Positions 1 through 8,117 of a stretch of 64,000 nucleotides of DNA are shown here, piece by piece. The DNA is taken from contig NZ_AP019697.1 of the NCBI RefSeq assembly GCF_007164725.1, forward strand, positions 239,501 through 303,500, in the 5' to 3' direction. Under the pieces are notes generated by a model, which was not told the origin of the DNA, made no database searches, and was given only the letters and a program-made list of their open reading frames with translations. How positions within the stretch are numbered: the stretch's first letter is position 1; every line of letters begins with the position of its first letter. Origin of the DNA: Dialister hominis. GTDB taxonomy: Bacteria; Bacillota; Negativicutes; Veillonellales; Dialisteraceae. The translations under genes were made by a program, and so were the position numbers.

Positions 1-681
1 GGCGCTGCCGGCATGAGAATGTACCCGCCGGCCTACCTGACAAAACTCCGTGCACTCTGTGACAAGTACGGCGTGCTCCTCATCGACGACGAAATCGCAG
101 CCGGATTTGGCCGCACAGGCAAACTCTTTGCCATCGAACACGCAGGCGTCAGCCCGGACATCCTCTGTACATCCAAAGGCCTCACTGCAGGCTACATGCC
201 GATGTCCATCACCGTCACCACCGACAAAGTCTATGACGCCTTCTACGACGACTACGGCACTCACAAAGCCTTCGTCCACAGCCACACCTATGCAGGCAAC
301 CCGATGGGCTGCGCCATCGCCCTCGAAGTCCTGAAAATCATGAAACGCGATCACATCCTGGACAAAGTCAACGAAGACGGCAAGTACCTCCACGAAGAAC
401 TCATGAAAGCCCTCGGCCATCATAAGAACGTAGGCGAAATCCGCCACATCGGCCTCATCAACGCCATCGAACTCGTAGAAGACCCGGCCACAAAGAAAGC
501 CTTCCCGGCTGAAAAGAGAATCGGCTGGCATGTCTTCCGTAAAGCCATGGCCAAAGGCCTCGTCCTCCGTCCGATGGGTGACGTCATCTACTTCAACCCG
601 CCGCTCAACATCTCCAGAGAAGACCTCGACAAAGGCGTCGCACTCTGCAAGGAAGCCGTTGAAGCAGTACTGGGGGAATGA
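1..681 (+). CDS. bioA: Adenosylmethionine-8-amino-7-oxononanoate aminotransferase, C-terminal part
   Basis: Class III PLP-dependent aminotransferase of biotin synthesis, which turns KAPA into DAPA with S-adenosylmethionine as the usual amino donor. The reading frame is open from base 1, so the N-terminal half lies outside the window; about 226 residues are seen. Visible motifs are GAAGMRMYPP, the cofactor-contacting Asp region LLIDDEIAAGFGRTGK, the PLP lysine in CTSKGLTAGYMPMS, and HSHTYAGNPMGC, which all fit BioA better than ArgD or GabT. It ends at a TGA at 679-681 and is followed by a strong hairpin. No other biotin gene is in the window, so its operon must extend to the left. Confidence is high for the family and good for BioA itself. 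Confidence 0.85.
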   Translation, partial: GAAGMRMYPPAYLTKLRALCDKYGVLLIDDEIAAGFGRTGKLFAIEHAGVSPDILCTSKGLTAGYMPMSITVTTDKVYDAFYDDYGTHKAFVHSHTYAGNPMGCAIALEVLKIMKRDHILDKVNEDGKYLHEELMKALGHHKNVGEIRHIGLINAIELVEDPATKKAFPAEKRIGWHVFRKAMAKGLVLRPMGDVIYFNPPLNISREDLDKGVALCKEAVEAVLGE

Positions 682-722
682 AATAGGGAAGAATAAGGAA
701 TAAGAAATAAGAAATACGAAAT

Positions 723-757
723 ACGAAAAGGAGAGCCATCGAGGCCCTCCTTTTCGT
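723..757 (+). terminator. Terminator after bioA
   Basis: Perfect 11-bp stem (ACGAAAAGGAG pairing with CTCCTTTTCGT) around a 13-base loop, 42 bases after the bioA stop, with the T run inside the right arm. Confidence 0.7.
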
Positions 758-770
758 GTGGGAATCCTTC

Positions 771-893
771 CCACAAAACCGTACAACCGCGGCAAGGCCG
801 CGGGGAAACTTCACCTCTTTCGTCGCCTAACGGCGCCACTTCCTCCGTGGAGGCAGCTTTTGGCTAGTCCGCTTGCCGGTATTCCCATATTTT
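771..893 (-). repeat. Dispersed intergenic repeat, copy 1
   Basis: Non-coding element of about 120 bp. Read on the minus strand it runs from a hairpin through AAGTGGCGCC, a CGAAAGAGGT block and a GC hairpin to GGTTGTACGG. The same architecture recurs at 908-1025, 7961-8069, 10956-11050, 33540-33651 and 45375-45484. Copies 1 and 2 are adjacent, in the same orientation, and also share an outer block around GCTTGCCG. Confidence 0.6.
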
Positions 894-907
894 GAGAGGA
901 TGTTCCC

Positions 908-1025
908 TTCAAAACCATACAACCGCGGCCTTGCCGCGTGGAACTTCAGTTTTCGTCGTCTAACGGTGCGGCCTCCCGCTGTGTGGGCAACTTTCGGTTG
1001 GCCCGCTTGCCGATATTCTCATTTG
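908..1025 (-). repeat. Dispersed intergenic repeat, copy 2
   Basis: Second member of the family, directly after copy 1, with the minus-strand end GGTTGTATGG. The rest of the 682-1163 gap (1026-1163) holds no gene I can support; it contains a GC-rich stretch, GAGCTGGCGACGGAGTCGAC, that looks like a fragment of another repeat. Confidence 0.55.
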
Positions 1026-1163
1026 ATGCTCAACTGGTACATCGGGATTGTCATGCTTTAGGCTTCCCCACGGGAGCTGGCGACGGAGTCGACTGAGGAG
1101 GTGCAGTTTCTCAGCCGCAGGCTGGTTTTATGGTTTTTAAAAGAGATGCAGTTTCCCTTGTTT

Positions 1164-1565
1164 TCATATTTCCTTCGGAACGAGGTCTTCGTGGCCTAGT
1201 TCTTTCAGACGTTCAATGGTAATGTAGTCGATTTGGTCGCATACGGAGTCAAAGTATTTAACCAAATCCCAATTGGTATAACGCAGGACGCAGTTGTTTT
1301 GGATTTCCAGTTTTTTGGTGCGCCACTGGTCGTATTTCAGTCCGAAATCTGAGTAGTGCTGGGATCCGTCGAGTTCGATGATGAGTTTCGCTTTTGGACA
1401 GTAGAAGTCAGCGATAAATTGCCCGATTATGTATTGCCTTCTGAAGTGTGGACGATAGAATTTCAGGAATTCATACCACAGCTTGGACTCCTGCCTTGTC
1501 ATGTTGTTTCTAAGTGCTCTCGAACGGTCTTTCATTTGATTGCTTAGCGGCATGTGTTCTTTCAT
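1164..1565 (-). CDS. DUF559 domain protein (Vsr-like endonuclease fold)
   Basis: 133-residue protein of the DUF559 family, small proteins with a PD-(D/E)XK-like fold related to very-short-patch repair endonucleases; no cellular role is established. The start is chosen at 1565 because AAAGGAG lies six bases upstream; an in-frame TTG exists seven codons earlier without a ribosome site. The N-terminal half has the family signature RRQYIIGQFIADFYCPKAKL followed by IIELDGSQH, so the predicted acidic active-site residues (the D of ADFYC, E and D of ELDG) are intact. A paralogue with an altered motif lies at 8118-8534. It is transcribed alone, downstream of and in the same direction as the lytSR-like pair but separated from it by a strong terminator. 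Confidence 0.75.
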   Translation of the reverse strand: MKEHMPLSNQMKDRSRALRNNMTRQESKLWYEFLKFYRPHFRRQYIIGQFIADFYCPKAKLIIELDGSQHYSDFGLKYDQWRTKKLEIQNNCVLRYTNWDLVKYFDSVCDQIDYITIERLKELGHEDLVPKEI

Positions 1566-1656
1566 GAGAAGCTCCTTTCCTGCCAAATTTCCGTGAATAT
1601 TCTTTCTTATTTATACAAGAAAAGGCGTGTCAGAAGCAATACATTTCCTAATCCAA

Positions 1657-1692
1657 AAACCCCTCCGGCTTTCGGCCGGAGGGGTTTCCTTT
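1657..1692 (-). terminator. Terminator of the lytSR-like operon
   Basis: 13-bp perfect stem (AAACCCCTCCGGC with GCCGGAGGGGTTT, loop TTTCG). On the minus strand it is followed by a T-rich run and lies just after the response regulator stop. The stem also ends in T residues on the plus strand. Confidence 0.85.
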
Positions 1693-1703
1693 TCTGTATT
1701 TTT

Positions 1704-2459
1704 TTAAGATATATGCAGCGTGTTTTTGAAGTCTTTGATGTAGTGTCTGGATACCGGAACTTTTTCCTTGGGGAAGTAGTTCATGGTGAGGAGGAGGGTG
1801 CCGTTGTCCTGGCTTTCTAGTTCCTGGATCATGGCAAGGTTTACGATGTAGCCTTTGTGGGTGCGGAAGAAGCCGTGGGGCGCGAGGAGCTGTTCGGCGT
1901 CTCTTAGGGCCATCTTGGATTCTATGATGCCGCTGGTGGTGTAGAAGAGGGAGCGGTCGGATTTTTCTGTGGAGATGATGATGATTTCCTGTGCGGGGGA
2001 GATCATGACTGTCTTGTCCTTGGTCTGAAGGGAGATGCGCTGGGAGGTGTTGATGATTTCTCCCGGGGAGCGGTGGTTTTCGCGGAGTTCGAGGCTGTCT
2101 GCGTATCTTTTGATGGTTCTCTGGATGCGTTTTTCATCGTAGGGTTTCAGGATGTAGTCGAAGGCTTCGAGATCGAAGGCCTGGACGGCGAACTGGCTGT
2201 AGCCTGTGGCGAAGACGATTTTGACGGGATAGTCTCTTCTCTGGATTTCCTTGGCGCATTCGAGGCCGTTCATGAAGGGCATTTCGATGTCAAGGAAGAG
2301 GATGTCTACGTTCGGGTGGACGTTCAGGAAGTCGAGGACTTCTTTTCCGTTCTTGCATTCTCCGACGATCTGGACGCCGGGAATGGTCGCGAGTTCGTAT
2401 TTCAGTTCTCCTCTGGCAGGGATTTCGTCATCGGCTACCAGGACGCGTATGTCTTGCAT
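1704..2459 (-). CDS. LytTR-family response regulator
   Basis: 251-residue two-component response regulator. Residues 1-120 form a receiver domain with the acidic pair D10-D11, phosphoacceptor D57 (LFLDIEMPFMNG) and the conserved lysine in YILKPYDEKR. Residues about 150-250 are a LytTR DNA-binding domain (IIIISTEKSDRS, FFRTHKGYIVNLAMI, VPVSRHYIKDFK). It begins 24 bases after the histidine kinase stop with AAAAGGAGCC ahead of the ATG, so the two are one operon. LytTR domains bind paired direct repeats about 21 bp apart; such repeats lie in the divergent promoter region at 4447-4514, so madLM-mdcA and perhaps its own operon are likely targets. The relatives LytR, BtsR and YpdB respond to pyruvate or membrane state; the signal here is unknown. 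Confidence 0.9.
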   Translation of the reverse strand: MQDIRVLVADDEIPARGELKYELATIPGVQIVGECKNGKEVLDFLNVHPNVDILFLDIEMPFMNGLECAKEIQRRDYPVKIVFATGYSQFAVQAFDLEAFDYILKPYDEKRIQRTIKRYADSLELRENHRSPGEIINTSQRISLQTKDKTVMISPAQEIIIISTEKSDRSLFYTTSGIIESKMALRDAEQLLAPHGFFRTHKGYIVNLAMIQELESQDNGTLLLTMNYFPKEKVPVSRHYIKDFKNTLHIS

Positions 2460-2483
2460 GGTTCAAAGGCTCCTTTTTCTGTT

Positions 2484-4214
2484 TCAGACTGTGGGATTTG
2501 GTGAAAGGTTCATGGCTGCATTTTCTTCAGCTTCGGCCTGTTCGGCTGCTTTTTCTTCTTCAGCGGTGACTTTCGGAATGTTCGTGAAGACGAGGGTGCC
2601 TCTTCCTTTGCGGCTGATGATGTGGAGGCCGCTTCGTTCTCCGAAGAGGGAGATGAGGCGCTGGTGGACGTTGATGAGTCCTATGTGGTCGCGGCGTTTG
2701 TGATCGCGGAGGAGTCTCTTCCTCTTGGCTCTTGCGATGCCGACGCCGGTGTCGTAGACGTAGATCTTGTAGTGGTCGTCATGCTCGATGAGGCCTGCTT
2801 TGATCTGCCCGCCTTCAGGACGTTTGAAGATGCCGTGGATGACGGCGTTTTCTACGAGGGGCTGAAGGAGAAGGGGCGGGACCATGATGTCGTCGAGCTT
2901 GTCTTTCGGGAAGTCGTATTCGATCTGGAGACGGTCGCCGAAGCGGGCTCTTTCGAGTTCCGTGTAGCACTCGATGACGTGAAGCTCTTCAGAAAGGGGG
3001 ATGAGCTTGGACGGGTTGTTGAGGCTGTGGCGGAAGTAGTCGGACAGGTACTGGATGAGGCGTCTGGCTGTTTCCGGATCGCTTCGGACGTAGTAGGAAA
3101 TGGTGTTTAGTGTGTTGTAGAGGAAATGCGGATTGATCTGCGCCTGGAGGGCCCGGATTTCCGCTTCGGCCAGCAGGTTTTCCTCTTCCTTCAGTTTCTC
3201 GGACTCGTAGATAGATTCGAGGATGTGGCAGATGCCGTGAAGGAATTCGGTGCCTGTATTGGTGAAGGTGTCTCCTTTGGATTTGGCGGCGAAGATGGAG
3301 CCGACGACTTTGCCCTTGTACTTGACGGGAAGGGTGATGAGGTGAGGGAGGTCAGGAAGCGAGTGCTGCAGTTTCAGTATCGCGATTTCCGCATCGCCCT
3401 GGTTCTTGTCGGCGTCGTCTTTATAATTGGTTCTTGTATAAATCTGATCATTATATAAGATGGCGGCCCAGATGAGGCTGGGGAGCGATGTCGTCATGAT
3501 TTCCGTGACGCGCGCGACGGAGAAGGATTTGAATCCGTCGTGAAGTGTCGAGAAAAGTGTGATGACGGCATTGAAGGTGCTCTTTGTCGTCTGTGTCTTT
3601 TCGGAGTCTCTCTGGTGGATGAAGAATTCCATGGCCAGGTAGAAGATGCTGACGGCAATCGTGTTTGTCGCGATAATCGGAAGCGACAGGTGGAAGAAGT
3701 TCACCGGATATGTCGTGGTCGTCGGCCAGGTGAGGAAGGCGAAGAAAATCCAGAAGAGGAATTCAAGGATGAACGCATAGAGGAAGGACCAGAACCAGAG
3801 ATTGTGGTAGTGATGCTTCAGACGGTAGGAGAGGAATCCTGCCGCGATGCCCTGGATGATGGAGAGTCCGCCGTGGATGAAGGAGGAATCCGTATTGATG
3901 AAGAAGGCGCGGTGGATGCCGACGATGGTGCCGACGGCCGTCCCTACGATCGGTCCTCCGACGAAGCCACCGAGGATGATCCCGACGGCTCTGAAATTGA
4001 TGATCCCGCCTCCGGCTCTGACGTTCCAGTACGTCCCGCAGAGTCCTATGACAGAGAATAGTATGATGAAAATTCCTATTTGCTGCCTTGTGAATTCCTT
4101 TGCCGTGATGGCCTGCCTGAAGAAGGAGGTGCGGCAGATGAGGAGAAGGAGCAGAAGGAATAAGGATATGCCAAACCAGACATGCTGGATCCCTATGATC
4201 CAATTAGGTTCCAT
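2484..4214 (-). CDS. LytS-type sensor histidine kinase
   Basis: 576-residue membrane histidine kinase. Residues 1-200 hold about six hydrophobic segments of the 5TMR-LYT receptor type (NVRAGGGIINFRAVGIILGG is characteristic), 205-335 look like a GAF domain, and 340-560 are the catalytic core: phosphoacceptor H363 in QAQINPHFLYNTLN, N-box PLVENAVIHGI and G-box DTGVGI. The C-terminal 25 residues are acidic and Ala-rich. GAGGTGAC precedes the ATG. In the LytS/BtsS/YpdA family the 5TM domain senses small carboxylates such as pyruvate. Here the kinase is divergent from a malonate transporter, which suggests, without proving, that malonate or another carboxylate is the ligand. Confidence 0.9.
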   Translation of the reverse strand: MEPNWIIGIQHVWFGISLFLLLLLLICRTSFFRQAITAKEFTRQQIGIFIILFSVIGLCGTYWNVRAGGGIINFRAVGIILGGFVGGPIVGTAVGTIVGIHRAFFINTDSSFIHGGLSIIQGIAAGFLSYRLKHHYHNLWFWSFLYAFILEFLFWIFFAFLTWPTTTTYPVNFFHLSLPIIATNTIAVSIFYLAMEFFIHQRDSEKTQTTKSTFNAVITLFSTLHDGFKSFSVARVTEIMTTSLPSLIWAAILYNDQIYTRTNYKDDADKNQGDAEIAILKLQHSLPDLPHLITLPVKYKGKVVGSIFAAKSKGDTFTNTGTEFLHGICHILESIYESEKLKEEENLLAEAEIRALQAQINPHFLYNTLNTISYYVRSDPETARRLIQYLSDYFRHSLNNPSKLIPLSEELHVIECYTELERARFGDRLQIEYDFPKDKLDDIMVPPLLLQPLVENAVIHGIFKRPEGGQIKAGLIEHDDHYKIYVYDTGVGIARAKRKRLLRDHKRRDHIGLINVHQRLISLFGERSGLHIISRKGRGTLVFTNIPKVTAEEEKAAEQAEAEENAAMNLSPNPTV

Positions 4215-4446
4215 GTTGTCACCTCAAAATGCTAAATCAAGTAAGCGGTGTATTTTGCCCGAAAAGTGCGATGAAGGCCGCCTCCGGGAATAAGTATATT
4301 ATAATTAATACCTTATGTATGTGCAAAGAATCATAGATTATTCAGTATGTATTACAAAATGGGATTAATAACCACTTTCTCAAGAAGTTCCGGTCAATGC
4401 AGATTTTTCTATAAGTGTTTTATCTATGATGTAATTAACGGATAAT

Positions 4447-4514
4447 TGCATCTCATCTGCGAATATCTGCATCTTACCCGTCTTGCATCTTACCCTTTTG
4501 TACTTGCATCTTAT
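4447..4514. promoter_or_regulatory. Four direct repeats, probable LytTR operator
   Basis: TGCATCTCAT (4447-4456), TGCATCTTAC (4468-4477), TGCATCTTAC (4484-4493) and TGCATCTTAT (4505-4514). The start-to-start distances are 21, 16 and 21 bp, so they form two pairs with an 11-base gap. Paired 10-base direct repeats separated by 11 bases are the known site type of YpdB and BtsR in E. coli (the YpdB half-site is GGCATTTCAT), and the half-site here is close to it. They lie upstream of a -10 element for madL and between the divergent kinase and transporter genes. The rest of 4215-4758 shows no gene. Confidence 0.75.
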
Positions 4515-4547
4515 CGCAAAAATAGAGAAGTGACTTTACATTTCCTA

Positions 4548-4553
4548 TATACT
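4548..4553 (+). promoter_or_regulatory. Probable -10 element of madLM
   Basis: TATACT 33 bases after the last LytTR-like repeat, with no recognisable -35 at the right distance, as expected for a promoter that needs an activator. It leaves a leader of about 200 bases before madL. Confidence 0.4.
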
Positions 4554-4758
4554 GTAACCGATGAAATTCAATGGAATATCTGTGTCTTATGCGCATATAT
4601 TACTACCATTATACCAAATCTTTCGGGTGGTGCGCGAGAGGCGGATTTCCCGAAAGGGGTGAATTGATTCTGGCTCGTAGCCTTCTGGGAAGAGAAGGCT
4701 GTTATAGAGTAAATTCATGTACAGAAAACTGTACGAGTAAAGAAAGGAAGGGATTTTC

Positions 4759-5151
4759 ATGATTATTTATGGTGTTGCTCTTCTGGCAGGCTGCTTCATG
4801 GTCGGCAACCTGATCGGCGACATGCTGGGCGTTGTTCTGGGGGTCAAGGCTAACATCGGCGGCGTAGGTTTCGCTATGTTGTTCCTGATCATCATCTCCA
4901 CCTGGGCACAGAAGAAAGGTCTCATGAAGGAACCAGAAGAACAGGGTATCAAATTCTGGTCCGCTATGTACATTCCGATCGTCGTAGCAATGAGCTCCAT
5001 CCAGAACGTAGCAGCTGCACTGAGCGGCGGCGTAGTCGCACTCGCAGGCGGCGCTCTGGCAGTAGCAGTTGGTTTCCTCCTGATTCCGGTACTGGCTAAG
5101 AAACAGCCATCCGCAGAAGTATCTGCAGCAAAACCGGAAGACAAGAAATAA
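4759..5151 (+). CDS. madL: Malonate transporter subunit MadL
   Basis: 130-residue integral membrane protein with about four hydrophobic segments and a charged C-terminal tail. It matches MadL, the small subunit of the two-component MadL-MadM malonate carrier, known from Malonomonas rubra as a malonate/Na+ symporter. Recognisable features are VGNLIGDMLGVVLGVKANIGGVG at the N-terminus and the WSAMYIPIVVAMSS segment. AAGGAAGGG precedes the ATG by the right distance. madM follows after 27 bases with its own strong ribosome site, so both are co-transcribed. Expression is probably controlled by the divergent LytS/LytTR pair through the repeats at 4447-4514. Confidence 0.9.
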   Translation: MIIYGVALLAGCFMVGNLIGDMLGVVLGVKANIGGVGFAMLFLIIISTWAQKKGLMKEPEEQGIKFWSAMYIPIVVAMSSIQNVAAALSGGVVALAGGALAVAVGFLLIPVLAKKQPSAEVSAAKPEDKK

Positions 5152-5178
5152 TTCTAGAAAAGAAAAGGAGGTAACAAC

Positions 5179-5946
5179 ATGGATATTGTAGCTATTGCAA
5201 CAAAACTGTTCAATTCAAACGGCATGGTCTTCTCGTTTATGCTTCTTGGTATCATCATGTATTTCGCTTACAAAATTGGGAAGTTGACTCATGGCCGTAT
5301 CCACGGCAGTGCTATCGCTATTTTCTTCGGTCTGGTTCTCGCTTATATCGGCGGTGCAATGACCGGAGGCCACAAAGGTATCGCTGACGTTCCGCTCTTC
5401 GCAGGCATGGGCCTCGTAGGCGGCGCTATGTTCAGAGATTTCGCCATCGTTTCCACCGCATTCGGTGCTGACCTGGAAGAAATCAAAAAAATCGGTGTAA
5501 GAGGCGTTCTGTCCCTGTTCATCGGTGAATTCATCTGCCTGCTCGCAGGCTTCGCTGTTGCTTATCCGCTGGGATACACTGATCCAATCGATCTGGTAAC
5601 CATCGGCGCAGGCATTGCAACATTCGTTGTAGGACCTGTTACCGGCGCAGCACTCGGTGCTTCTTCTGAAGTTATCGCTATTTCCATCGCAGCTGGCGTT
5701 GTTAAGTCCGTACTCGTTATGGTCGTAACTCCGTTCGTTGCTAAGATTTTCGGCCTTGACAACCCGCAGTCTGCTATGGCATTCGGCGGCATCATGGGCA
5801 CCACTTCCGGCACCGCTGCTGGTATGGCTGCTGTTGATCCGAAGCTCGTTCCATACGCAGCTATGACAGCAACATTCTACACCGGCCTCGGCTGCCTGCT
5901 CTTCCCATCTGTATTCTATTTCCTGACTCAGATGATCTTCGGTTAA
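5179..5946 (+). CDS. madM: Malonate transporter subunit MadM
   Basis: 255-residue polytopic membrane protein, the large subunit of the MadLM malonate:Na+ symporter. It has about seven to eight hydrophobic helices with Gly/Ala-rich loops, including FGLVLAYIGGAMTGGHKGIAD and GGIMGTTSGTAAGMAAVDPKL, which are typical of MadM. AAAGGAGG stands seven bases before the ATG. Length is normal for the family. About 200 bases separate it from mdcA, with a possible -10 element (TATAATA at 6061) in between, so mdcA may also have its own promoter. Confidence 0.9.
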   Translation: MDIVAIATKLFNSNGMVFSFMLLGIIMYFAYKIGKLTHGRIHGSAIAIFFGLVLAYIGGAMTGGHKGIADVPLFAGMGLVGGAMFRDFAIVSTAFGADLEEIKKIGVRGVLSLFIGEFICLLAGFAVAYPLGYTDPIDLVTIGAGIATFVVGPVTGAALGASSEVIAISIAAGVVKSVLVMVVTPFVAKIFGLDNPQSAMAFGGIMGTTSGTAAGMAAVDPKLVPYAAMTATFYTGLGCLLFPSVFYFLTQMIFG

Positions 5947-6142
5947 TCCGAACCAACAATGTGATTTAACAGAGGTCTGACGCAGCTCCCGCGCCGGATC
6001 TTTGGTTAACTCATGCGCCGGCTGACGTAACTTTTACAGACGCGGGCGTAAGAGCTGTACTATAATAATAAGGGGCAGGAGCAATGAAAAACCTGTCATT
6101 CATTTGTTTTTATGTTTATTGTGTATAGAAAGGATTGAGAAG

Positions 6143-7816
6143 ATGTTAGAAATCAAACCAAGCACGAAAAACTGGAACACCAGAGGCGAAGACACCGCTG
6201 CAAGACTGAAAGATGGTTCTGCATACGCTAAAGGCAAGATCGTAGCTGCTGAAGATACCGTAAAACTCCTCGAAGCAGTACTCCGTCCAGGCGACAAAGT
6301 CAATATCGAAGGCGATAACCAGAAACAGGCTGATTTCCTCGCAAAACAGCTTTGCGAAGTAGATCCGACCAAGGTTCATGACCTTCATATGATCCAGTCC
6401 ACCCTGTCCATTCCGGAACATCTCGATGTTTTCGAAAAGGGCATCGCTCACAAACTTGATTTCGCATATGCAGGAAGCCAGGGCAAACGTCTGGCTCAGA
6501 TGGTGCAGAACGGCGGCGTAGAACTCGGCGCTATCCATACTTATCTGGAAATGTACTCCCGCTACTTCATCGACCTGGTACCGAGAGTTTCCCTCGTTAC
6601 CGCTGATGCAGCTGATGCTGAAGGCAACATCTACACCGGTTTCTCCACTGAAGATACACCAGCTATCGTTGAAGCAACCAAATTCAACCAGGGCATCGTA
6701 ATTTTCCAGGTCAACAAGATTGTTGACAAACTGCCAAGAGTCGATATCCCGGCTGACTGGGTTGACTATGTCATCGAAAGCCCGACACCTTACATGCTGA
6801 ACCCGCTGTTCACCCGCGACCCGGCAAAGATCACCAACGAACGTATCCTCAAAGCTATGATGGCTATCAAAGGCATCTATGCTGAATACGGCGTAAAGGT
6901 TCTGAACCACGGCGTAGGCTTCGATACAGCTGCTGTAGAACTGATTCTCCCGACCTTCGCTGAAAATCTCGGCCTGCGCGGCAAGATCTGCACCCACTGG
7001 GTACTGAATCCGCATCCGACCCTGATTCCGGCTATCGAAACTGGCTGGGCACAGGCTATCTACTCCTTCGGTTCCGAAGTAGGTATGGAAGAATACATCA
7101 AAGCTCGTTCCGACATCTTCGCTATCGGACCGGACGGCACCATGCGTTCCAACCGTGCATTCGCACAGGCGGCTGGCCACTATGCAGCTGATATGTTCAT
7201 CGGCTCCACCATGCAGATCGACCGCTTCGGCAACAGCTCCACCGCTACAAAGAACAACGTAGCAGGCTTCGGCGGCGCTCCGAACATGGGCTGCGATGCT
7301 AAAGGCCGTCGTCATGTAACCGAAGCTTGGAAGAAAGCCGGCGAAGAAGTAGCTAACCGCTATGAACTCATGGGCGACAGAAACCGCGGCAAGAAGCTGG
7401 TTGTTCAGATGATTACCACCGTTTCCGAAAAAGGCTTCCCGGGCTTCGTAGAACAGCTTGACGCTGTAGCTCTGCAGAAGAACGCAAACCTGGATCTGGA
7501 ACCAATCATGATCTACTCTGATGACCTGACCCACATCGTATCCGAAGTAGGTATCGCTTACCTCCACAAGTGCCACAACATGGAAGAAAGAATGAACGCT
7601 ATCCGCGCTGTAGCAGGCAAGACAGAAGTAGGCAAACTCGAAGATCCGGAAATCACCAAGAAACTCCGCAAGGAAGGCATCGTAAAACTTCCGGAAGACC
7701 TCGGTGTCAACCCGGCTGAAGCAACCAGAGATCTGCTGGCTGCTAAGAACATGAAGGACCTCGTTGACTGGTCTGGCGGACTCTATGATCCGCCGGCTAA
7801 ATTCAGAAACTGGTAA
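6143..7816 (+). CDS. mdcA: Malonate decarboxylase alpha subunit (acyl transferase)
   Basis: 557-residue protein of the MdcA family, the subunit that swaps acetyl for malonyl on the acyl carrier protein of malonate decarboxylase and that can also act as an acetyl-CoA:malonate CoA-transferase. Family features are the N-terminal WNTRGEDTAARL, the FSTEDTPAIVEATKF segment, NHGVGFDTAAVELILPTFAE, and AGFGGAPNMGCDAKGRRH. The start is set at 6143, after AAGGATTGAGAAG, rather than at an in-frame ATG 13 codons upstream without a ribosome site. The usual partners (ACP MdcC, carboxyltransferase MdcD/E, and MdcB/G/H for prosthetic group and reloading) are absent from the following sequence, where a terminator and an opposing gene stand. 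Codon use is like that of neighbouring housekeeping genes. Confidence 0.88.
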   Translation: MLEIKPSTKNWNTRGEDTAARLKDGSAYAKGKIVAAEDTVKLLEAVLRPGDKVNIEGDNQKQADFLAKQLCEVDPTKVHDLHMIQSTLSIPEHLDVFEKGIAHKLDFAYAGSQGKRLAQMVQNGGVELGAIHTYLEMYSRYFIDLVPRVSLVTADAADAEGNIYTGFSTEDTPAIVEATKFNQGIVIFQVNKIVDKLPRVDIPADWVDYVIESPTPYMLNPLFTRDPAKITNERILKAMMAIKGIYAEYGVKVLNHGVGFDTAAVELILPTFAENLGLRGKICTHWVLNPHPTLIPAIETGWAQAIYSFGSEVGMEEYIKARSDIFAIGPDGTMRSNRAFAQAAGHYAADMFIGSTMQIDRFGNSSTATKNNVAGFGGAPNMGCDAKGRRHVTEAWKKAGEEVANRYELMGDRNRGKKLVVQMITTVSEKGFPGFVEQLDAVALQKNANLDLEPIMIYSDDLTHIVSEVGIAYLHKCHNMEERMNAIRAVAGKTEVGKLEDPEITKKLRKEGIVKLPEDLGVNPAEATRDLLAAKNMKDLVDWSGGLYDPPAKFRNW

Positions 7817-7850
7817 TCCATTCAGTTCTTGAGTAAAGCTGTGAAATAAA

Positions 7851-7896
7851 AGGGGCTGTGACAAAATGTGCAATCATTTTGCCGCAGCTCCTTTTT
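7851..7896 (+). terminator. mdcA: Terminator after mdcA
   Basis: 18-base arms with few mismatches (AGGGGCTGTGACAAAATG against CATTTTGCCGCAGCTCCT), loop TGCAAT, then TTTTT. It belongs to a set of terminators that share stem and loop sequence across the window. Confidence 0.85.
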
Positions 7897-7960
7897 GCGT
7901 GGGTATAGTGGGTATATTCGATTAGAGGATTATCTAACAAATGTATTTATCGACTCTATC

Positions 7961-8069
7961 TGAAAACCTCAAAACCTCGCTGCGCTCGAAAACTACTGTA
8001 TTCCCGGTCTCCGACCGGACCTTCTCCTTCGGAGCAAGGTCAACACCCTTAAACCTCGCTTCGCTCGAG
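7961..8069 (-). repeat. Dispersed intergenic repeat, copy 3 (inside MITE-like unit A)
   Basis: On the minus strand it starts with GAGCGAAGCGAGGTTTAAG, passes through two hairpins and ends near GAGGTTTTCAG. It is about 85 percent identical by eye to the copy at 45375-45484. Confidence 0.6.
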
Positions 8070-8117
8070 AAAAGAAAAAAGCAGCGTTTTAACGGATTTT
8101 GTCACAGCCCCTTTTTG

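Larger units (their letters stand above)
7851..8112. mobile_element. MITE-like element with 17-bp terminal inverted repeats, copy A
   Basis: 262-bp non-coding unit bounded by AGGGGCTGTGACAAAAT (7851-7867) and its exact reverse complement (8096-8112). The left end also folds locally into the terminator described at 7851-7896; the interior holds the dispersed repeat at 7961-8069. A related unit lies at 45275-45527, similarly placed between two convergent genes. No transposase is encoded. This accounts for the 7817-8117 gap. Confidence 0.6.
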
